DNA of 64,000 nucleotides. It comes from Ophthalmolycus amberensis (taxonomy: Eukaryota; Chordata; Actinopteri; Perciformes; Zoarcidae). The stretch spans positions 878,501-942,500 of the forward strand of contig JAFEUB010000812.1 in assembly GCA_024529925.1 (NCBI GenBank), in the 5' to 3' direction. A program made the position numbers and the translations under genes. Below the pieces are notes generated by a model. The model was not told the origin of the DNA, did no database searches, and saw nothing but the letters and a program-made list of their open reading frames with translations. Position 1 is the stretch's first letter; each line of letters starts with the position of its first letter. Below, piece after piece: positions 50,309 through 60,590 of this stretch.

Positions 50309-50326
50309 ATAACTCCATGGAGTTAT
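50309..50326. promoter_or_regulatory. 18-bp perfect palindrome upstream of foxc1
   Basis: ATAACTCCATGGAGTTAT is its own reverse complement. It lies about 420 bp before the foxc1 ATG and abuts the polypurine tract. Its role is unknown; a dimeric protein site is possible. Confidence 0.6.
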
Positions 50327-50373
50327 GAGGAGAGGGGGGAGGAGGAGGGAGGGAGGGGGAGGAGGAGGAGGGT
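50327..50373 (+). promoter_or_regulatory. polypurine (G/A-rich) tract upstream of foxc1
   Basis: An unbroken stretch of G and A in GGA/GGGA units. Several G3-G6 runs allow G-quadruplex or triplex structure. Position suggests the foxc1 promoter, but the start site is not known. Confidence 0.6.
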
Positions 50374-50431
50374 GTAGTAACTTTTGTCGCCCATACAGCT
50401 TTTCCACAGCTTCATTTCGTCCTCCAATTGG

Positions 50432-50625
50432 ATGATGGAGCACACTTTCGGGGAGGAGCAGCTCGAGTAGCCAAAAGGGAGGAAAAAATGTTAAGGGTAA
50501 AAAAAACGTTCCTATCCGTGTGGACTCACGCTCCTCCAGTCTTACTTTTAGCCTTCTCGGTTTCCCAAATGTTCACTGCGGCAGCGTGCGCTCTGTCCGG
50601 TTCACCGTGGCGAGCTGTGGCTTAA
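50432..50625 (+). other. possible upstream ORFs in the foxc1 leader
   Basis: If transcription starts before 50,430, the leader would contain a 12-codon uORF (ATG at 50,432, stop at 50,470) and an ATG at 50,488 that runs 45 codons to a stop ending at 50,625, 122 nt before the main start. No family match was recognised. Confidence 0.3.
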
Positions 50626-50747
50626 CAAAAAGGACTTCCAGACGATACAGAAAGAAGAGAAACCAGTAACAGAATCGGAGCACACGGCGAAGTTGCGAGA
50701 GCTTCTGGAGGGGACGCAGTTTGGGGAGGTTTTACGCATTGCGCAGG

Positions 50748-52178
50748 ATGCAGGCGCGCTACTCCGTCTCCAGCCCCAACTCTTTGGGAGTTGTACCGTA
50801 CATCAGCAGCGACCAGAGCTACTACCGGGCCGGCGGTGGATACACCGGGATGCCTGCGCCCATGAGCATGTACTCCCATGCGGCCCACGACCAGTACCCG
50901 GCCAGCATGGCCCGGGCGTACGGACCGTACACCCCTCAGCACCAGCCGAAGGACATGGTCAAACCTCCCTACAGCTACATTGCTCTCATCACCATGGCCA
51001 TCCAGAATTCACCGGAGAAAAAGATCACCCTGAATGGGATTTATCAGTTTATCATGGAAAGGTTCCCGTTCTACCGGGACAACAAGCAGGGCTGGCAGAA
51101 CAGCATAAGGCACAATCTGTCTCTCAACGAGTGCTTTGTCAAAGTGCCCCGGGACGATAAGAAGCCCGGTAAGGGCAGCTACTGGACTCTTGACCCGGAC
51201 TCCTACAACATGTTTGAGAACGGCAGCTTCCTACGGCGCCGGAGGAGGTTCAAAAAGAAGGACGTGCAGAAGGACAAGGACGACCGGGACAGGGAGGGCA
51301 AGGACCCCTCGTCTCGCACCCCGGGCAGTGAGCAGGACCCGTTGGTCCAGGGCTCTCATCCGGTGCGGATCCAGGATATAAAGACGGAGAACGGGACCTC
51401 AACGCCACCGCAGGCCGCTTCCCCGGCCCTGAGCGCCGTGCCCAAGACCGAGAGCCCCGACAGCAGTAGCAGCAGCATGTCAACGGGCAGCCCGCACAGC
51501 GTGCCCTCCACCCGGTCACTCAGCATGGATGGACCCGAGCACCACCAACACCACGGCCAGGTCCCGGCGCAGGGCTTCAGCGTGGATAACATCATGACCA
51601 GCCTGCGGGGGTCTCCGCAGGCCGAGCTGTCCCCGCCACTCATCGCCTCCTCTCGGACAGGTATCGCCCCTAACATGTCGCTCAACTACTCCCCGAATCA
51701 AACATCCGCATACAGCACGACGACCTGCAACCAGAACGCCATCTCCTCCAACTCCAACGCGACCTATCACTGCAACATGCAAGCCATGAGCCTGTACGCG
51801 GGGGACCGGTCCTCCGGCGGCCACCTGGCGCCGTCCACCACGGTGGAGGAGGCTCTGCCCGACTATTGCATCACCACGTCCACCTCGTCCCCTCTCGGAC
51901 ACAGTAACCTGAGCCAGGCGGGCCAGGCGGGCCAGGACGGCCACCACGCGCACCAGGGACGGCTCGCGTCCTGGTACGGGGACCTGAGCCACTTGAGCCC
52001 GGGTTATCCGGCGCAGCAGCAGAACTTCCACTCCGTGCGGGAGATGTTCGAGTCCCAGCGGATCGGGCTGAACGGCTCCCCGGTCAACGGGAATAATAGC
52101 TGTCAGATGGCTTTCCCATCCGGCCAGTCCATCTACCGCACCTCAGGAGCTTTTGTTTATGACTGCAGCAAGTTCTGA
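50748..52178 (+). CDS. foxc1: Foxc1, forkhead box transcription factor (single exon, 476 aa)
   Basis: Nuclear transcription factor of the FOXC subfamily; vertebrate FOXC1 acts in anterior eye segment, somite, vascular and neural crest development. The start is the ATG of MQARYSVSSPNSLGVVPY, conserved in FOXC1; the open frame extends 9 codons upstream but only to a TTG. A at -3 gives a good context. The forkhead domain covers about residues 71-165: VKPPYSYIALITMAIQNSP, helix region WQNSIRHNLSLNECF (116-130), KKPGKGSYWTLDP and the basic run RRRRRFKKK. Residues 277-283 (FSVDNIM) form the eh1-like motif. Conserved later blocks are LSPPLIASSRTGIAPNMSLNYSP, HCNMQAMSLYAGDR and the end GAFVYDCSKF. 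Human FOXC1 is 553 aa; the Ala and Gly runs present there are missing here. There are no introns, as is usual. The length suggests foxc1a, not proven. Confidence 0.98.
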   Translation: MQARYSVSSPNSLGVVPYISSDQSYYRAGGGYTGMPAPMSMYSHAAHDQYPASMARAYGPYTPQHQPKDMVKPPYSYIALITMAIQNSPEKKITLNGIYQFIMERFPFYRDNKQGWQNSIRHNLSLNECFVKVPRDDKKPGKGSYWTLDPDSYNMFENGSFLRRRRRFKKKDVQKDKDDRDREGKDPSSRTPGSEQDPLVQGSHPVRIQDIKTENGTSTPPQAASPALSAVPKTESPDSSSSSMSTGSPHSVPSTRSLSMDGPEHHQHHGQVPAQGFSVDNIMTSLRGSPQAELSPPLIASSRTGIAPNMSLNYSPNQTSAYSTTTCNQNAISSNSNATYHCNMQAMSLYAGDRSSGGHLAPSTTVEEALPDYCITTSTSSPLGHSNLSQAGQAGQDGHHAHQGRLASWYGDLSHLSPGYPAQQQNFHSVREMFESQRIGLNGSPVNGNNSCQMAFPSGQSIYRTSGAFVYDCSKF

Positions 52179-52645
52179 AAGCCAAAGTGTTGTCTTATAA
52201 ATTAATAACTCTAATATATGTTTTACATTTTGTTTTGTACTTTTGCTCTCACTCCGAATGGACATAAGAGATTCAGAGACTCTTTTTTTTTTATCGAGAC
52301 GTGTGTAACACCGAAAACACGTAAGTTTTCTTCCCTCTAACTTTGAGAATTGTTTATAAAGATGGCTCAAATACCAGCTTTTATGACCATATACTGTAAA
52401 TTATAACCTAATATAGTAATTTATTTTTTAGCAAAAGGGGAGTGGTTGGATATTGAGGACCAAACACTTTAAGTTTTTCCAGTTTTCTTATTGCTTTATG
52501 TGTCCCAGTTCTTGTATAGAAATAGAGGGGGGGCTTTGTAGTCTGTACTGACTTATTTTATTCATTTTGTCTTATTTGTTAAAAACTATTTGAAGGCATT
52601 ACATTTTGTTTGTTTAATAAAGTGCCGTATTTGATCTTAATTTGA
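52179..52645 (+). other. foxc1: foxc1 3' UTR with poly(A) signal
   Basis: AATAAA at 52,616-52,621, preceded by TTTGTTTGTTT and about 440 nt after the stop. The UTR is AT-rich, with several T-rich and AATATAGTAATTTATTTTTTAG-like instability-type segments. Confidence 0.75.
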
Positions 52646-53540
52646 CTGATTTATTAGCAGTGGGGAAGGAGTTTTTATTTTATTTTATTTTATTAAAATA
52701 TGGATAACCAGATAGAAGGCAAAATGTGTTTGGGGTATAAAACATTTGACGTTACTTTTAACTTGCTAAAAATGGGGGCCAGTGAGAAACACTCTTTTAT
52801 TTTGTAAAGAACGAAGGAGTGTGTAGCCTATTTTATTGGCGTTTTAGCCGATGCGTGCATTTGAGTTTCTCAGTGCATTATTTGGATTATTTTAATTAAT
52901 GGAAGAACAAACTAACTAAACAGTAAGTACGGCTCATAGGACTTGTTTGGTTCAAGAAGGAATATTTTACTAAAAGTTATCAGGGGGTCTGCGGCCCTAT
53001 TGGCGCAGCAGAGGCCAAATGTAACCGTCCAGAGGTTTACCTCATATATCAAAGAGGTGAAACGAATTCATGTTCATTTTGACTTTCAGTATAAAAACCT
53101 AGACCTGCAGATTGAAGATATTCGACATATATAAGTGTAACTGTAGCGGTAAATAAACTCACGTGTGGCAGCAGTTCAGCAGTGCGGTTTGAACTAAAGG
53201 CCTTGTGAGCGAAACAAATCAGTCATTACAAACCGAGCAGGCTTCCGTCTGACTGCTGTTTGTGAATGATGGGAGATTTTAGATGCAAAAAAAACAACCA
53301 ACTACAGCTGCATTTGTTTTGGATGTCTTCAGGGGACATTTTGCTGCACGAGCAGACCCCACAGGTCCTGCAGATGCATGATGGGGACGGTCTGACTGGG
53401 ATGTGTGCTAGAAGGATCTGGTTCAGCCTGCTTTGTGTATGAAGGCTAAAGAATTACAGCAGCACTGACCTGGTATGACTGACTGAAGCATTGCTGCTGT
53501 CAGATGTTTATTTATTTATGTGATTCCCTGATGGCGTGAG

Positions 53541-53558
53541 CCCCCCCCCCCCCCCCCC
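53541..53558. repeat. (C)18 homopolymer
   Basis: Eighteen C residues followed by ACACACAC. Confidence 0.95.
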
Positions 53559-53717
53559 ACACACACACCAAAATAAGAAACCCAGATTCCAATGAAGATC
53601 ATGACGCCATTTTTTTAGCCTACGTGCAGGAAGATCAATGGCAGCGTGCATGTCCAGTTATTATCTATTAGTATTAAGATTACTATACATTCGACACGTT
53701 GTACTTTAACACTCATA

Positions 53718-53741
53718 ATAATAATGATATATCATTATTAT
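53718..53741. repeat. 24-bp AT-rich palindrome
   Basis: A perfect self-complementary core (AATAATGATATATCATTATT, extended by two pairs on each side). Outside it, ACTCAT on the left and ATGAGT on the right also pair if a 3-bp bulge is allowed. Confidence 0.85.
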
Positions 53742-53770
53742 GAGTTCTTATTATTATTATTATTATTATA

Positions 53771-53826
53771 ATACACATGAATCATAATTGTTGCTATTGT
53801 TAGCAACAATTATGATTCATGTGTAT
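53771..53826. repeat. perfect 26-bp inverted repeat with a 4-nt loop
   Basis: The arm starting ATACACATGAATCATAATTG (53,771-53,796) is exactly complementary to 53,801-53,826, with loop TTGT between. It is directly downstream of a (TTA)n tract and 30 bp from a second palindrome. It could extrude as a cruciform, or fold as RNA if transcribed. Confidence 0.95.
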
Positions 53827-53913
53827 GAAAATAATAATTTCGTTTTGTGTTTGTTTGAGCTCCTGCAGCCTCCTCATGTGTGTTTTGATCCAGCGGCCTT
53901 CAGGCTGTCTGTC

Positions 53914-53916
53914 TGT

Positions 53917-53956
<40 letters not shown>
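53914..53956. repeat. (GT)n microsatellite with CGTG units
   Basis: GCGTGCGTGTGCGTG followed by about 13 GT units. Confidence 0.95.
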
Positions 53957-56900
53957 CCTTGCAAGGCGGAGCAGGCGGTGAACGCTTACACGTGATTGTC
54001 AATTTCAAGCCTGTGTTGATGAGATTTTAATGAGTCAGTAAAACTAAAAATTCCAGCCCCCAAAACGCTCCCCAGGGCCACCAGTCAGATGAGTCAAGCC
54101 CATAAGACGAACGTAAACAATGCGCACCACTGCCACTGCACCTTCCGCAGGGGTTTAACTGCAAAATGATGTTGAAAACCACAACATGCACATAAAGCTG
54201 CCTAACAATAATAATAAAAACTAGATTATTGCTTTTAAACAGACATCTGTGGGATTGATGCGGCACTCAGGGGCCAAGGAAGGAAAATCCTGTCACGGCT
54301 GAGAATCATTTTTCATTGTACGGACAAGACAGGAGGAGGTGATGGGGGTCAATAGAGAGGATGTCAACAATGCACTTTAGGAAAGGACGGCGAGAAGCCT
54401 GCAGTAAAGCCTGTCACTGCCTTCTCTAAAAGCACCTTCACTGGGACTGTGGGCCGCAGACCGGAGCCGGAGGGCTCGTGTATTGTTGCGGCGGTTTACA
54501 GGTTCTGCAGCGTTCAAATGAAAAGACTCCCAGAGGAGGAGAGGACAGGAAACGCTGCCATTACCCGCAAACGGGCGCGCCAACAAGCGCATTGAAAAAG
54601 ATCCGTGTTGTGTTGGAGGTATTTTTATGTTCATTACTTCCCATCTATTTCAAATACACATCGCCTCAGGGGATCACAGGTGTGTAGGTGCCTGCAGTGC
54701 TCACACTATGATGAGCATTTACAAAGAAGAATCAGTGCTGTTGCGCTTTAGTGAGAACCCGATCGCTCACATCTCATGGAGTAAACGTTTGTGAGATACC
54801 AAAGAATTTACAGTGGATTCACTGAGGCGGAACTATTTTGTTGCGCAGTTTGTATTCCTAAGGATCTTATTTATTTCACTAAAGCATCGCTGATTATTTT
54901 TATATATAAAAGCAACATTATTAAAGTGTTCTATTTCACTTTTAGCATATTTTTGCAGCTGAAGCAAAACATATTTAAAAAAATGCACGCGGAGAGCTCT
55001 TGGATAATCGGCGTTCATGGTTTACGTCCAAAATCGGAAGAAAATCCCCGGATATTAAATGTAATCTGGGTTTTGAGGTCCTACAACACTTATTTAAATT
55101 AGGAACAAATATGTATTTGATATCAAAACCTTACAAAAGGGACATTCAAATAGTATAAACAGAATATTGGATTACACACTAAAGGCGTTTAACTTTAAGT
55201 GCAGACAATTTGTGGCAACTTAAAACTAATATATGTAGGCCTAATTATAAGACTCTCTCACTCTTCAGTCTGAAGTGTGCATGTGTGTGTGTCTGTGTGT
55301 GATGGCCGTCATTTAACACAAGCAAGGTGAAACAAAACATTAAATGTGTCCTCTGACGAATTTCATGATGATTTGTTTTATGCGTCACTGCTGATATCGG
55401 GATTGATTCATTTTTTTTAAAGAAAACGTTATTTGTATATTCCAACATTTTACAGCCTGAATCATTGTCCGCGTTGGGACTTCTATTGAGCTTTTACTTT
55501 ACATTTTGTGACAACACATCTCTCTCGAGTAGAAGAGCTTTTACATCAACAATGGAAGAGTCAGATTTCTGTTAATTATTTTGTCCAAATTACACTGGCT
55601 TTCTAGCACATAACCACCAGCTGAAAAAGGAGGAAAATAAGTCTTATATTTTGAAGGAAGCATGATATTTAGCCTTATATGAAATGATGAAAACATAGAT
55701 TTTGATACCCAGCAGGCATAAACAACCATACGTTAAACACAATATTTCATTACAATATAATTCGAATTTAGTTTCCTGACAATGTTTTTATGACAACGAA
55801 TCAAAAGATGTGCTTTCCATTAAACAAGTCTGTCAAAATGTGCTCACAAGCAACATCAACTTCTTTCTCCCTGCAGGCTTGATTTGAGATATTTCCCCCT
55901 AAAGTAGAGCTACTCATTGTCCATTACATTGCACATGAAATACATAATATTCTTATCTTAAGGACTCATGGAATCATGAGCTTAAATTGACCGTTAGAAT
56001 CGTTTCATCCCCTTCAAGTGTTTGTTTAGCTGCATGACATGTCCTTTTTATTGCTTTACATTCGTGGTCCAAAAATCCCGGCGAGCTTTGCTTTCTTTGA
56101 GTGCCAACAGTGAACCGGATCACAAGGCTCGCCTAATTGTTGTTGAGCGCTACGCGGTGCACCTGCGAGAGGCTCCGGGCTCTCTGTGTGTTTTCTGCTC
56201 TCAGCGCGGTTTCAGGCGCCCAAACAAGCTCAGAGCCACATCTGTTTCCAATCCAGAGTCCAGGACGATCACAGCGAGACATTTAAATGTCCTGTAGGTG
56301 TTGTCCCAGAGACAGACAGAGGCGATCCCGCCCTATACACCCGGACCGCTCACTGAGACCCGCAGGCCTCCGCACAAGTTGAATGTCAAACCGCTCAAAA
56401 ATAAAACCAGTGGTAAATAAGTTCATTTAGGACAATTTGAGCTACTACTTCACTAAAGTATTTATACTTTCTGCTCCTTTATTGTGTGTTAATACTGTCA
56501 TTTTCAATCCACCATTTTTCTGACAGCTTCCATTACTTTACAGATGAACATTTTCGATATAAAATATTATTTCAAAACTATATATATACATATATATATA
56601 TATTCACACTGACAGGAGCCATTGTGCAGCACTATAAGCGTTCTTTTTCATATTTTGCCGATAGTAGCCTTCTTTTACTCACCACTTTCTAGTTTGTGTT
56701 GTGGTGCTTTTACTCACGCTAAATTAATAAAGATCTGAATAAATCTTCCACTACTCGTAAATTCCCCCAAATTTCGCCAGGTGAAATTTTGCGGAATGTT
56801 GGGCCCAAAACGAGCTATTAAACACGACGCATGTTATTTATTCTAAAGTATGTGCATTATAATAATTCGATACGACGTGAGGAAATTACTACATTTCTAA

Positions 56901-57159
56901 TGACAGTCACGGACTTATTTTTAAAAACAAGACCGATGAAAGTCTGTAAAGATTCGTAAGACTCACGTGGTTATCCCCTCACAGCAGTTTAAATATATAC
57001 TCTGGAATTAAGTGTGAATTCACAATTCACAAATGGAAGCAAACATATGTGTTGAGAAAGAATACACCTGGAGGTTTAAATAGCATCTGTAAGATGGTGT
57101 TTTCACTGTATCAGCGTAAAAACAACCATACCGACTATCATCAGGACCAGAGCAGATTC

Positions 57160-57380
57160 AGGCCCTATACGCGCTCACTGCGCCCTCGAAATGAGCAGAC
57201 AGTCTGGACGGACAAGGGGCGTTTGAGAGCGGAGCTCTGCGCGTCAGGCCCGGGGAGAGACGCACTTCCTGCCGAATAAAAGAGCGCAGTGTGCTCGCTC
57301 ATAAAAACCCTGGAGAGCCGGAGCGAGCGGAGGGAAGAGAAAGCGACAGGAGCTGAGTCAGCCGACCTCTGCACAACCTG
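57160..57380 (+). promoter_or_regulatory. GC-rich, CpG-containing promoter-like patch
   Basis: GC-rich text with several CpGs is interrupted by GAATAAAAGAGC (57,274) and CATAAAAACCC (57,300), which could act as TATA boxes on the + strand. On the - strand a CAG|GTAAGT donor lies at 57,410-57,418 after an ATG-containing open stretch. A non-coding RNA start or an alternative exon is possible, but nothing is confirmed. Confidence 0.25.

Positions 57381-57381
<1 letters not shown>

Positions 57382-57411
<30 letters not shown>
57382..57411. repeat. (CA)n microsatellite
   Basis: Fifteen CA units directly next to CTTACCTGCA. Confidence 0.95.
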
Positions 57412-57413
<2 letters not shown>

Positions 57414-57594
57414 ACCTGCATTTCCTGGACGAAGATTTGCTGCTTGCTGCCATGGGCAGGCGTAAAGAGATAAGACAAACATACAAACAAAAACACACAA
57501 ACGACACAAGTGCCTGCTGGAAACCTCCATCTTAATATTAATATGAACATCATTTATCACAGATTTGTTAGCATCAGAGAAAACACGAGGACAA

Positions 57595-58064
57595 CATGTA
57601 AAGAGCAGTCTTTATTATACCAAACAGCTCATTTGTTCATCACAAACATACCCATTGATTGCTATTTTCCATGATAGAATACGAATTCTTTAATTTATCT
57701 ACATTTGGCCATTTCATCCTCCGACAGAGAGAACGTTGACGTCTCAATCAATGAAGCCACGATCAAAAGACGCAAAGAAATAAATAAACCCTCAACCCTT
57801 GCCATCTATATACATAATGACACAATCAGTGTGGAAATGAAAAAGGCATCCCTGCTATGTGATAACAAAACAAAATGAAAATGACAGGATGCTAGAAATG
57901 GACACAAGACACAAACAATAAACGGTTCAGGTGAATGCCCCTCAAAGAAGAAAGCACACAATTACTTCATTTGGAAAAGTAATGAAGGTACAAATACAAC
58001 AGGTTCCTTCCTCTGTTGGTAGAACACTGGAGTGCTCCTGGGTGGAATGATGACTGATTTGGAC
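57595..58064 (-). other. gmds: gmds 3' UTR with poly(A) signal
   Basis: On the - strand, about 450 nt follow the gmds stop codon before AATAAA (TTTATT on the + strand at 57,611-57,616). This makes gmds and foxc1 convergent, with 3' ends about 5 kb apart. Confidence 0.7.
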
Positions 58065-58127
58065 TCAGGCATTTGGGTTTGTCTTCATCAGCTCCATGTC
58101 TGCATCCACCATCTCCTTCACCAGCTC
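58065..58127 (-). CDS. gmds: GDP-mannose 4,6-dehydratase, terminal coding exon (C-terminus)
   Basis: Read on the - strand after a CCCTCTGCAG acceptor, the exon encodes ELVKEMVDADMELMKTNPNA and then TGA. This is the conserved C-terminus of vertebrate GMDS (human ...ELVREMVHADVELMRTNPNA). The enzyme is a cytosolic, NADP-dependent member of the extended short-chain dehydrogenase/reductase family. It converts GDP-D-mannose to GDP-4-dehydro-6-deoxy-D-mannose, the first step of de novo GDP-L-fucose synthesis. The exon is in phase 0 with the upstream exon at 59,370-59,438. The rest of the gene lies beyond the right edge of the window. Confidence 0.95.
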   Translation of the reverse strand, partial: ELVKEMVDADMELMKTNPNA

Positions 58128-59369
58128 CTGCAGAGGGACACCGTGCAGGCACAACTTAACATGTAGTTACATTGAAAAAAAGTATGAATCAGTCTTTTCA
58201 ATGAAATAAATCTCTGGACAAAGAATGCTTTGTGTTTAGTTATCTACACTGTGGTTTATATTGGGCCTGCTGTTAATGTAGATGCCAACTCTATTCAGTA
58301 CCAGCAATAATTCAATATGAGCATTTATTGACTTTTAGCCAAAATGTATTTGAAGAATGACTGATGATTGTTGCTGGATATTAAAGCTCCATATTTTTTA
58401 TATTGCACAGAATACTGTGAAGTACCAAAAACCGTCTTCGAGTGTCAGCTCAGAATTCGGGTCAGTTTTGATTTCATTCAAAATGTTGCTAATCTTATAC
58501 CATATTTTATTTAGGCAATGTTCTCGTTTGGCTGCTTGTGGACTCTGGCTTTTAAAAAAAAACTTTCATAGAAAACTATGTCTCAACAAATGATACCTCT
58601 GGTATCCGTGTCGTACCAACAGTCACCCAAAAACCTAAAACAATACACATTCCTATACTCACTCCCCTGTTATCGTTTACTTAATTCTGCTCTACATTCA
58701 TGCTTGTAAGGAAACAGCAACAAGATGTAATTAAAAAACAAAAAGAGTTATTTGAGTCCAACTGTTGAGACTTTTGTCTGATTTATAATTCAAAACAGTT
58801 GAACATAGATAACATCTGGTTGATTGTTTTTATGTACATGTGGCTTTGCAAACCTTTGTCATATTTTGAGATGTGTTGAGAAGATATTTTATCATTTAAT
58901 TTTATTAAAAACCTTTCCAAAAAAGGAAGTGATTTCATATTCCTTCTCATATAACGTACGGTCGGCTCGTATCAGGCTGACTCAGGACATGATGACAGTA
59001 GGCCTGGACTCGTACTCTTTCTGCTGCTCCTTCACGTGATGGGCCTCAGTAGTCTTAGCACAAAAACTACACTCACGTTAAGAGTGACTTCACATGCTTC
59101 ATCTCACTATCCCACCCACCGACTCTGATAACCCCGCCCACCTTCTACATATGCACACTTCGTGCCCCTTTCTTTCTTTTTTTTAGCTCTGTCACAAGTC
59201 CTTATAGGCCTTCAAATATATTATTTTTATCTTTGTGCATTGTCCTTTCTGTGGCTCAATTACAGTATATTTCATCAAATCATTCCCCGTCTGTACGCGT
59301 GTGTCAAAAATAACCCTAATATATTGATTTCATCCACATCATCCAGCTCATTAGACGTGTGACACGCAC
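58128..59369 (-). other. gmds: last intron of gmds (1,242 bp)
   Basis: On the - strand it runs from donor GTGCGT to acceptor CTCTGCAG. It is AT-rich, with no other gene recognised. Confidence 0.85.
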
Positions 59370-59438
59370 CTCAAAAGTGACCTTTGTCTTCCAACCCAAC
59401 CTCTGATATGCTTTGGTGCTGTCGCCTTGCAGGTAGTC
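59370..59438 (-). CDS. gmds: GDP-mannose 4,6-dehydratase, penultimate coding exon
   Basis: This 69-nt, 23-codon exon on the - strand lies between a TTTTAACAG acceptor and a GAG|GTGCGT donor. It reads DYLQGDSTKAYQRLGWKTKVTFE and joins the terminal exon in phase 0, giving ...VTFEELVKEMV, which matches the family (human ...DFLQGDCTKAKQKLNWKPRVAFDELV). The fragment forms the C-terminal end of the GDP-sugar-binding part of the enzyme. The preceding exon, expected to end in YYRPTEV, was searched for by eye up to the window edge and not found, so the upstream intron is at least 4.5 kb. Long introns are typical of this gene. Confidence 0.95.
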
Positions 59439-59671
59439 CTGTTAAAAGGAAAGAAAGAGGAGAGAGAAAGGGAGGGAGGGAGGGGGAGGGGGAAAGAGAG
59501 AGGGGAGAGAGAAAAAACAAATCATCCGTCATGTCTGATGTGAAGCCCACGGGGAGGAGAACCCTGCAGCCAGCTGATGTGTCGTCCTCAGATAAAGACA
59601 TACTGGATTCAACTCAATGTCCAAACCTGACGTCTGCAACAGGGTGCAAAGGATGGAAGGTGATTCTCTCT

Positions 59672-59690
59672 CCCCCCCCCCCCCCCCCCC
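59672..59690. repeat. (C)19 homopolymer
   Basis: Nineteen C residues after CTCTCT; open frames across it are artefacts. Confidence 0.95.
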
Positions 59691-60012
59691 ACACAGTATC
59701 TCCCCTCTCTCGGGGAAAAAGGGAGGTCACAGAGTCTCGCTGGCCATCAATCGCCCCTCTCGGCTCCCCACCACCGATCTGTCCAGACGGCCCCCGTCGG
59801 TGCCAGAGGATGATGAATTGTGGGACTCTGGTGGTGTAACCCCCAGTCCAGGACCCCCCACTCACCTTCCCCCCCTCCTCCACCCCTAACTCATTTCCCC
59901 CCCTGTTGTGTTTTGCACCGGGTTCAAGATCCAGCGAGACCCTTCATGAGACCACCAAAGAGACCGAAAAAAAGGAAAACTTTCCCCTGTACGTCCTTTA
60001 TGTTTGTAAAGC

Positions 60013-60014
<2 letters not shown>

Positions 60015-60059
<45 letters not shown>
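60015..60059. repeat. (CT)n microsatellite
   Basis: About 22 CT units. Confidence 0.97.
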
Positions 60060-60062
<3 letters not shown>

Positions 60063-60405
60063 TTCCAACTCAATTTTATCTCTCAGGCATCATCCGTATT
60101 ACGTTTGTGTCAGAATGTTGGCCTCGAGGGGTCTAATAAAACGTGATGAATCTCCTTTTTCAATGAACTGATACTGTATGTTCCTTAATCCTGCAGCTAA
60201 TTCCAAAGTGAACGACTGCTCCGAGAAAACCCTGCGTTTGAAAAGTCAACAAAGACTTCTATTTTTCTTTCTTTTAAAGGTTTTTAGTTTTTTCTTGTAA
60301 TCTTTAACAGTCGTGGCTTTGGTGCTTTCTCAAGAACCGCGTGGTGGTCCTCCCCCTTTCTTTCTTTGTTGTTTTCCCTCTGCATGGAGGTTGTGTTTAT
60401 ATAAA

Positions 60406-60590
60406 CTATATCGCCAAAAGTATGTGGACACCCGGGCATTTCACTCACGTGTGATTGCCGAGCATCTCGTTCCCAAACCATGGATATTGATTGCTGCTAT
60501 AATAGCCGACGCACTTCTGGGAAATCTTTCTTCAAGGTTTAAGAGCCCGACTGCAGGAATTTGCTTCAATTCAGCCACAAGAGCATTTAA
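60406..60590 (+). mobile_element. Tc1-like terminal fragment / MITE, truncated
   Basis: The start, ACTATATCGCCAAAAGTATG followed by TGGACACC, is a typical Tc1-like terminal inverted repeat of fish. The following text (...AACCATGGATATTGATTGCTGC..., ...GCAGGAATTTGCTTC, ATTCAGCCACAAGAGCAT) matches the body of a widespread fish Tc1-derived non-autonomous repeat. The right end is missing; similarity fades at about 60,590. It lies within the gmds intron. Confidence 0.7.

Larger units (their letters stand above)
52646..57594. other. foxc1-gmds spacer
   Basis: No protein gene recognised. Contents include a C18 run (53,541-53,558), two hairpins, a GT repeat (53,914-53,956), GC-richer non-repetitive segments at about 54,380-54,690 and 56,100-56,400 that may be regulatory, a GC-rich promoter-like patch at 57,160-57,380 and a CA repeat (57,382-57,411). 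Confidence 0.45.

Noticed and set aside
50721..50747. Nine extra in-frame codons before the foxc1 ATG
   Set aside because: The longer frame begins with TTG, not ATG, and the conserved FOXC1 N-terminus MQARYS starts at 50,748.
51250..52031. Long antisense frames in foxc1, and similar ones in foxq1 and foxf2
   Set aside because: GC-rich third positions of real genes create antisense frames. They have no family similarity, and the sense strand is certain.
53771..53826. microRNA gene
   Set aside because: The stem is only 26 bp with a 4-nt loop and perfect pairing, unlike a typical vertebrate pre-miRNA; it is listed as an inverted repeat instead.
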